A DNA stretch of 64,000 nt from Anisakis pegreffii. Its lineage: Eukaryota; Nematoda; Chromadorea; Rhabditida; Anisakidae. Shown piece after piece: positions 57,076 through 64,000 of this stretch; positions within the stretch are counted from its first letter, which is position 1; the number at the start of each line of letters is the position of its first letter. The stretch is from positions 1 to 64,000 of the forward strand of contig JAPYMA010002258.1 in NCBI GenBank assembly GCA_035041965.1, written 5' to 3'. The position numbers and the translations under genes were made by a program. Under the pieces are notes generated by a model that saw nothing but the letters and a program-made list of their open reading frames with translations, searched no databases and was not told where the DNA came from.

Positions 57076-60000
57076 TGTTGGAGTAAAGTTTTGTTTTTCT
57101 TCGCAAGGATTCTCCTTTGTCACCTTTCTTTAATATTGCTTCCCTTAAATAGATCCTTTTTGTATTATAAGTATTATGGCATGCGAGCGCACAACTTAGC
57201 GGTAGTGAAAAACGTACAAAGACAAATGATCAAAAGAAAATTATCAAACATTGCAGAAACCATTGGTGCAATAAAATAAATTTCGAAGGTAAAGAATAGC
57301 ACCGAGTGGACAGATGTCAATTAAGGAAGTAGGAAGAAGGTGGCAAAATGTGCTGTATGACGGAATAAATGGAAAGAAATCGTACGAACTGTCGTCACAT
57401 TAGAACCCGATCTAACGATGATGGAATGCAATGTAATTGAGAGCTGGAAAACAGAAGATATACAAGCAAGAAAGAATCTAAGAGTTAAAATATTCATTCG
57501 ACTCTGAAAAAAGTAAATTCGTAATTTTAGTGATTTCAATAGAAAAATGAATCCTTTTGAAGTGAAGACAATGTATCAGATTATATGATCAGGAGCCAAT
57601 AGCTTTGAAGATGGATCCATATAGAGACACGATTCATTGCCGAGTAACTCAAATAAATATTGGTTAGTGGAAATGAACTTGGAATAAAATATGAGAAATT
57701 TAATCGTGAGTACAAAACGTGAGCATAATATATGATACCGGCATAATTCACCTAAACAATGACTGAAATGAAATCGTACAGCACTGAGATGTGTGCTAAA
57801 TAAACTGACCGTATAGTGGACCCTAACTATTTGTATAGACGAGTCCTATTTACATTCTTAATAAGTCCACTCAATTTACGGCACTCGACATTCATCGGTA
57901 TAACATCTTTTCAAGATCAGTTCCGTTCATCCATCTCTCATTTTCACTCAATATTCTACCCAAAACCAATTTTCACCCTCTTACAACTTTTCACGTCCTT
58001 CCTTAGTCATCACCGCAAATCTCGTAAATTCTTTCACTCACTCTTGTGCCATCCAAAATGAGTTTGTTTTATGTGTTCATTTTGAGTTAAGAAATGAATT
58101 GAATGATTTACTCATCACACAGTGACCCTTTCGAACGACTGATTGTAATCACGAAACAGAAAGTTATTTCAGTTTTTTGGTTCTAATTTGTTCATTCGTT
58201 TCTTGACATACGAAATCGAAATGTTCCGTCAACAAAAGTTTCATTTTATTGACCGATTTTAGAATGTTTTTATTTCGGTTTCGATTATCGGAAAATATTT
58301 GAGAAAATCTTCACGAATATACTTCTTAACCGATATATTTAGAACGAGATTATTGAGCAGATCAAATATTTGCAATACTCCATATGAATAACAAATCGCT
58401 CAAATTATAATGCTCTCTTTTTAGAAGCTTCAATTACGACTTTGCATTAGCTGTCATTTGTAGTCGATCCATTGTAGTGCTCTGACTGACAGCATTCAGT
58501 GATTACCTGGCTTTCATTTCGGTTCAATCCGAAGATAGTGTTAGTCAGCCAACATTTCATTGCTAATTCATTCAGCAAATTCGATCGGTTCAATACATCA
58601 CTGATTCATTAGCGATTCATTGTTCGATCGGCTTACAAAATAAATACGCTGAGATTCTCAACACGCTGCTCTTATTCAATTAGTTTTTACGACTAAAGTA
58701 AAAGAATTTCGATCGATTGATTCATTGTTTCCAATACAAAGACAATCTCTTATTTGACAGGCATCAAAACAAGTGTTCTTTAAATGAGTTATGCATTCAT
58801 TATAAATCTGTTTGTGATCGTGAGTCCGACTTGCTTACTTTGAATCAATTTACAAAATACCAAATCAATCTCTCAATATTACTCAATCCTAAATCAACAG
58901 TCATTGCTTTTCACTCATTTCATTTATGAAGCACACAAAAATATATTTTTATACATATTTTATATCTTATTCATTTTGCATTGAAACTCGGAAATTATGA
59001 TATCACAACGAAATCGATGAATCGAAATAAATAAGCGATTTGATCAGCAAACAAATTAGTTTTATAATTTGATAGTCTCTGGAGTATCACATTCGTTCAG
59101 TTATAGCCTAAAGACAGCAGAGCAGCAAATAGTTATCTTGTTGTTATAATTCATTAAATTCTCTGTGAAGAAAATGGGAAATGGTTTTCGAAACAGAGGT
59201 TTTTGCTCAATAGCGCACAAGCAATCACCTTAGTTTAGGTCATATTCTATGTGAATATGGTAATAAATTATAGCTTCGACACGAGTGTGACAATTTGATG
59301 GCACGACCGTTACAATTCTCATGATGTACAAGTTTAGAATGCTGAATTTTAGATGTATTTCAATTGAATGTTCAGATTGAATTCTGTTTTCTTGGAAGCG
59401 TGAAATACTGAAGCTTTTCCATTCTCATTTTCCGAATACACGTGATTCTCGATATTTCATGTGATTTATTCTGGTGTCATACTTGTTGTATCATGAAGGT
59501 GTCCCTGCAGCTGGACAACTCCAAGCAGTAGCGTTTTTGAAGTGAAATTTTTGTGTCGTCATTGTGACCGATCCGCAACAAAAGAACTCGCCCAACCAAT
59601 AAACTGGTTGCAAAGCAAGTATCATGACTTTTTGCTGTTTCAGTACGTGCTAATGATGTTGGGAATGTGGCAATTAATTTTTTTGTTGCATAAAATTGTC
59701 TGAAAGAACAAATTTGCAAATTTGACGGAACTCGAAATTTTCTTGTTTAGTTGCTCATTGAGAGACCTCGAACGAAAATTGCTGCTATCGAATCATCACC
59801 GGCTTGTAACTCGTCATCAACTACATAAACAACATGTTCAGATGAACCTAAAATTTCGGATTGTCATCACATCTGTCAGAGCAGTTATTTTTGTCCGTTC
59901 AGGTGGCTAGCTTTGTTCAAATTCGTAACGAAACATTACTCAAATGATCGGAAATCATTCAAACGATCAGTCGATTTTAACGTATTCGCTATCATTTATG

Positions 60001-63000
60001 CACATCTAGTTCATGAAGCCATCTTTAATGTGTAATCTGATAAGCGATTGTCATCGATGACGAAAAATTGATGTTTTGCAGCAGATAAATCTTCATTTTT
60101 CAGTTGCCGATTCATAATGTGCTCGTTGTTTGCAGCCAAACAACGAGTTAACAATAAGTGGGAAAGTATTGAAATAGTTCATCAGTGCTCAGTGTGATGC
60201 AGCACCAATGAATTATTACTTCATATTGATTAATGGCCGTCGGATGGATATTTTTCTGGAAAACAACGTGGCGAATGCGAATCGTAGTAGAAATGATAGA
60301 GCTTTGTTTCACGGATTGGAGAGAAGAGATTTGTTCCTTTCATCGCAGAAGTTTTGCAGCAACCTTCTTGTTCGGTAAATATTACTTAATGAGTTAGCTT
60401 TCAATTCTGCGAGAAGTTTGGAACTGAGAAATGAAGTTTTAGAGACATCTGAATTTTCGATTGATGTTTTACGTTAGTTGGAATAGCAGTATTTCAGTAC
60501 AATGAAGTATTTCTGCTGCAAGCCTGTTAGGATCTTTTTATGTTCAATTCAATTATCTAACATGTTTTATTTTCGATGGAAGTAAATTCTTCTACAACGT
60601 TTTTTTTTTTTCAAAATGAACAGCAACAAACTGTCGGTTATGAGGATGAGTTGGTTTGGGAGACAGATTTCATTTTCAGGTGTAATTGCTAGAGCTCAAT
60701 TCTATCATTTTTCAGTCAAACAACTGCTATTGCTATGAAAATTGACGAAGAAATGTTATTCTATTGAAAAGCAATGAATCAACGACTGATTGAGAACTGA
60801 AAATTTCACGATAGATGAGGGTACATATAAATCATCGATTTTATGACGTGTTTTTCGATGATGTATTCAGCGTAACGCCTCTCTGACGGTCGGTCCCTTT
60901 TTGCCGTTGAAAAATGGGAAACAAAATTTTTTAGCGATTGTCGAGATGCGTTCACCGTTTACGTGTCATATCGAAAGTACTTTTGTTTTTATAAACATTC
61001 GTATGTGTGCATTTGTCTGCATAGCTGTGTGCTGTGATGACAAGCGAATGAAATGCGGAAAAAAGAAACAAACTTCTGAAGGCATTACCACTTAATATAA
61101 TGCACGTTCATCACATCATACCACATCATCTTCAAACAAAATATACTATTAATGTTCTCCATCTCGCAGTACACTATCAGCAAATACTTTTATGTGATAC
61201 CATTAAAGTCTCTTAACAGCAGTCAAACACACAATTTATAGTTTTGTTGAAGTTTGTGCTTGGAGCTCTGTTGAAAGTATGTATATATCCGCACATTTTT
61301 GTCGACATTTTGAGCACAGACATTTCCAATGAAATGCATTCTAAAGGAGTATGAATTCCAAGTTCAGATCAGTATTTAAAGTTGAGGAAAAGTCAAATCA
61401 TTTTTGACTTTGATTAGTGTTAACGCTGAATTTTGGCCTACTAAACCGCTCCTGATGCATCATATGTATCGACTCACCACTCCTTTGCTCAGCATCAACC
61501 AATTTTGTATTGGAAATAGTTAGAAAACCAACAGACTTTGAAGTAGAGCGGATGAATTTCTCTTGTTGAAGTTGACAAATGAACTGATTAATTCTTGTGG
61601 ATGTTTGACTGTGATTCGTGGTAGAGGAGAACCTTTATCATTATATTGATCAATGCAATTTTCTTTTAAGAAAGTATTTTGATAAAGAGAAGACGAAGAC
61701 GAAAATGTTATCCGAATGTTTTAAACAAGATCGGCGATAAGAGTGTTCATACAGTGAACAAATGATAAATCTCGATCTGAGTGAGTTGTTATGACACTGT
61801 TGTAAGGGGCATAAAAACGTTTCGAAGCTATTGCGTCGAAACGCAATCAAAAACACACAAATAGCTTGTGATTTTGAACGCTCCTCTGCAAACTTTGAAT
61901 AGTTTGTGATCCCATTCGAGTGCTGTCTGTTAAATCAACGAAAAATGCCAACAAAATGTTTTTGAGGTACTCAAAATGTGGAACTATGATTGATCGTTTG
62001 ATAAGACAGATCTGCAATTTCATGATCCATTTCCATATGGATGAAATATCCAAGTAAATTGATAACTTTTGAAGATGGACATTTTGAATCTTAATTCGAT
62101 ATCAACTCAAATCGGTGCAGTCGAAGGATGCTGTTTTGAAAAGCACTCGGTCAGCTTCTCTGACTGTACACACAAGTTGCTTGCTCCATTAACACGATGG
62201 AGTTCAGAGGAAATAATGGTGTAAACATGTTCAATTGACGATATTGTGATGACAATCTAGAGGAAATTCAAATACACCAGAAAAATTTTCGAATGGGATT
62301 CGATTTCAAAGAATGAGAGGAACCAGAAATAAATTAAACTAGCAACAAGACAACAGTAATGCATTTTTTCTTTCCAAACGAAGTGTCTTAAAATTTTTGT
62401 TCTCTCTCTTATCGCTTCGATCACTATCATTCTTATAGTTCAAGTGCAATTAATTCATTCGTTCCTTTTTGTGGACGAATGAGAGCAATTGACTTTTGTT
62501 TTCTTCTCGTGGATGTGTGTAAATTCTGTGAAACAACTGCAACACAACTCGAAGTTCGTTGATAGGAGTAGTTGAGATGTTTTCATTTTGTGTTGTTCAA
62601 AGCGATCCACCTTTCCAAACATCAGCCAAGTCCACGTTCGAACCCAAGTAGACTTCTTGCGTGATTGCACACGCAAAAAAACCACGATAATATTTGAAAG
62701 TGCCCTGAATAGGACGGTGATGATATGAGCACGCACAGGTGTGCTTACGCATATCATAAAGCAATTCATATCAAAATATTTCCCTGTTGTGCATGAAATT
62801 GATTTGTGCGAATATGCTCTAAACGTCGATCATCAATTAATTTCGCTTTATAATCCGCAATCACATCTGACTTTAATTTTGGGCATATAAAATTGCATAA
62901 AATTTCATGCCGTTAACAAATAGTTTAGATATGCTTATTGCATCTATCAATAAGTGTTCTTATGAAATAATATATCAAGTACTGATGTGCGATAATCAGT

Positions 63001-64000
63001 GTAAATGATTACAATCGATTAATTGAACCGATCGAATTTCTTTTACAGCAATTTCACAAATTTTGTTCGTTCACAATTTTCGTTAGAAACATACAGTGAA
63101 AACAGTTGAACGGGAACACACCTACACCCATTCAGCTCAAACTCAAGAAGTGGTTACTTCATGCCATAGCAGCTGCTTTGAACAGCTTTATCCATTCCTG
63201 TTTACCCGTTAACAGATAGGTTTAACTTCGCTTCACGTCATATGCGAAGTCTACTTCTGAGTGAGATCGGTTACTTATTTACTATGAATCTTTTTCGGAT
63301 CCTACGAAGAAACCTAGCAGTTGTTAATGACCAGCATCGGAGGAGTTGAAAGCCGTCTTATTAGCAGATTATCTACATGAGGACGGACCTACGTTTTAAA
63401 TGATGCTCCAAAATGATTATTCCTTGAAAAAATGTCGATGGACTTAAAAATACAGATCAAAAAATCAAGGTTATTCCACTGCTTTTGATGATTTTTTATT
63501 GACTGTTCCAGACCGTTTAATTTATTATCTGAATTGTGATGTAAGCTGCGAAGGGGGCTTGACAATTACACAAAAATGTTCGAGATCACTATGAAAGAGT
63601 GGGAGCTGAAATTGTATTGCAGACATTGCAAATGAGAAATCATAAATACTTTTTTTTAGAATTGCTATGAAAGGCTGGAAATATTGGTGAATTAGTGTGA
63701 GAAGCATGCATTCGAATCATTAAACAGCTCCGTGTAATCGTGCCTTCAATCGTGAATTGCTAACAAAGCAAGAGCATTGACGCTGATTCGGAGGAAAAAA
63801 TGGCAAAGATAATGCCACCGCATTAGAGAAATGAAATCACTGATAAGCGATCAATTTTGGTTTTTTGTTTTGCTGTGTGATTTTGTTATCACCAGATCGA
63901 CATCACATTCCAGTGCTGTTCAAAGTCTTCGTGATTAAAGTGGGAACGATGTGCCATCCAGTATGAGAGTAAAACTGATATCGCATCAATGTTCATTTAC
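57076..64000. other. Upstream/intergenic region, no gene recognised
   Basis: About 6.9 kb of AT-rich DNA upstream of the EB-module gene. Open frames (for example 57816-58061, 60901-61095, 62455-62769) are short, lack domains and do not chain into exons. A T12-13 tract lies at about 60600. The promoter of the EB-module gene should lie in the first part, but no element can be named. Confidence 0.45.

Noticed and set aside
62455..62769. 104-residue minus-strand open frame
   Set aside because: No domain, no partner exons, and low-complexity composition. Treated as chance.

Overview
The window is nuclear DNA from a nematode, probably a chromadorean. It is AT-rich with long intergenic spaces. Introns end in the worm consensus TTTCAG or close variants. 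The largest recognisable gene encodes an alpha-spectrin whose translation is close to Caenorhabditis SPC-1 as I remember it. The species cannot be fixed from the sequence. There are no bacterial-type features.

Layout. (1) 1-12.4 kb has no gene I can support. It holds a perfect hairpin (12-89), three diverged copies of an unrecognised ~120-150 bp repeat (1845-2400), and unassigned AT-rich DNA. (2) 12.4-14.9 kb, + strand: a small type I membrane protein with a signal peptide, about five compact EGF-like modules, one transmembrane helix and an 18-residue tail. (3) 14.9-22.2 kb is intergenic and rich in mobile-element debris: a foldback element with 40-bp arms, a BEL/Pao integrase relic, an LTR mini-element (TRIM-like) with a perfect 5-bp target duplication, and a hAT-like MITE. 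(4) 22.28-41.59 kb, + strand: a complete alpha-spectrin gene. I rebuilt it as 33 phase-consistent exons encoding 2,419 residues, with an SH3 domain and a C-terminal EF-hand domain. Two of its introns carry GC-rich inserts, and one holds two candidate 15-nt microexons. (5) 43.34-57.08 kb, - strand, tail-to-tail with spectrin: a 19-exon gene for a secreted, very cysteine-rich protein of 2,582 residues. It has a signal peptide, an N-terminal segment resembling a type-2 chitin-binding domain, about 34 EB-type modules separated by disordered Pro/Ser/Thr/Gln linkers, and a C-terminal lustrin-type cysteine domain. (6) 57.1-64 kb: no gene recognised.

The three genes share no evident pathway. Spectrin is a cytoskeletal housekeeping protein. 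The other two are cell-surface or extracellular proteins. The most interesting parts are the giant EB-module gene with its unusual exon architecture, the candidate spectrin microexons, and the foldback, hAT-like and LTR mini-elements. Exon coordinates come from reading frames, splice consensus and phase matching. They have not been checked against transcripts.
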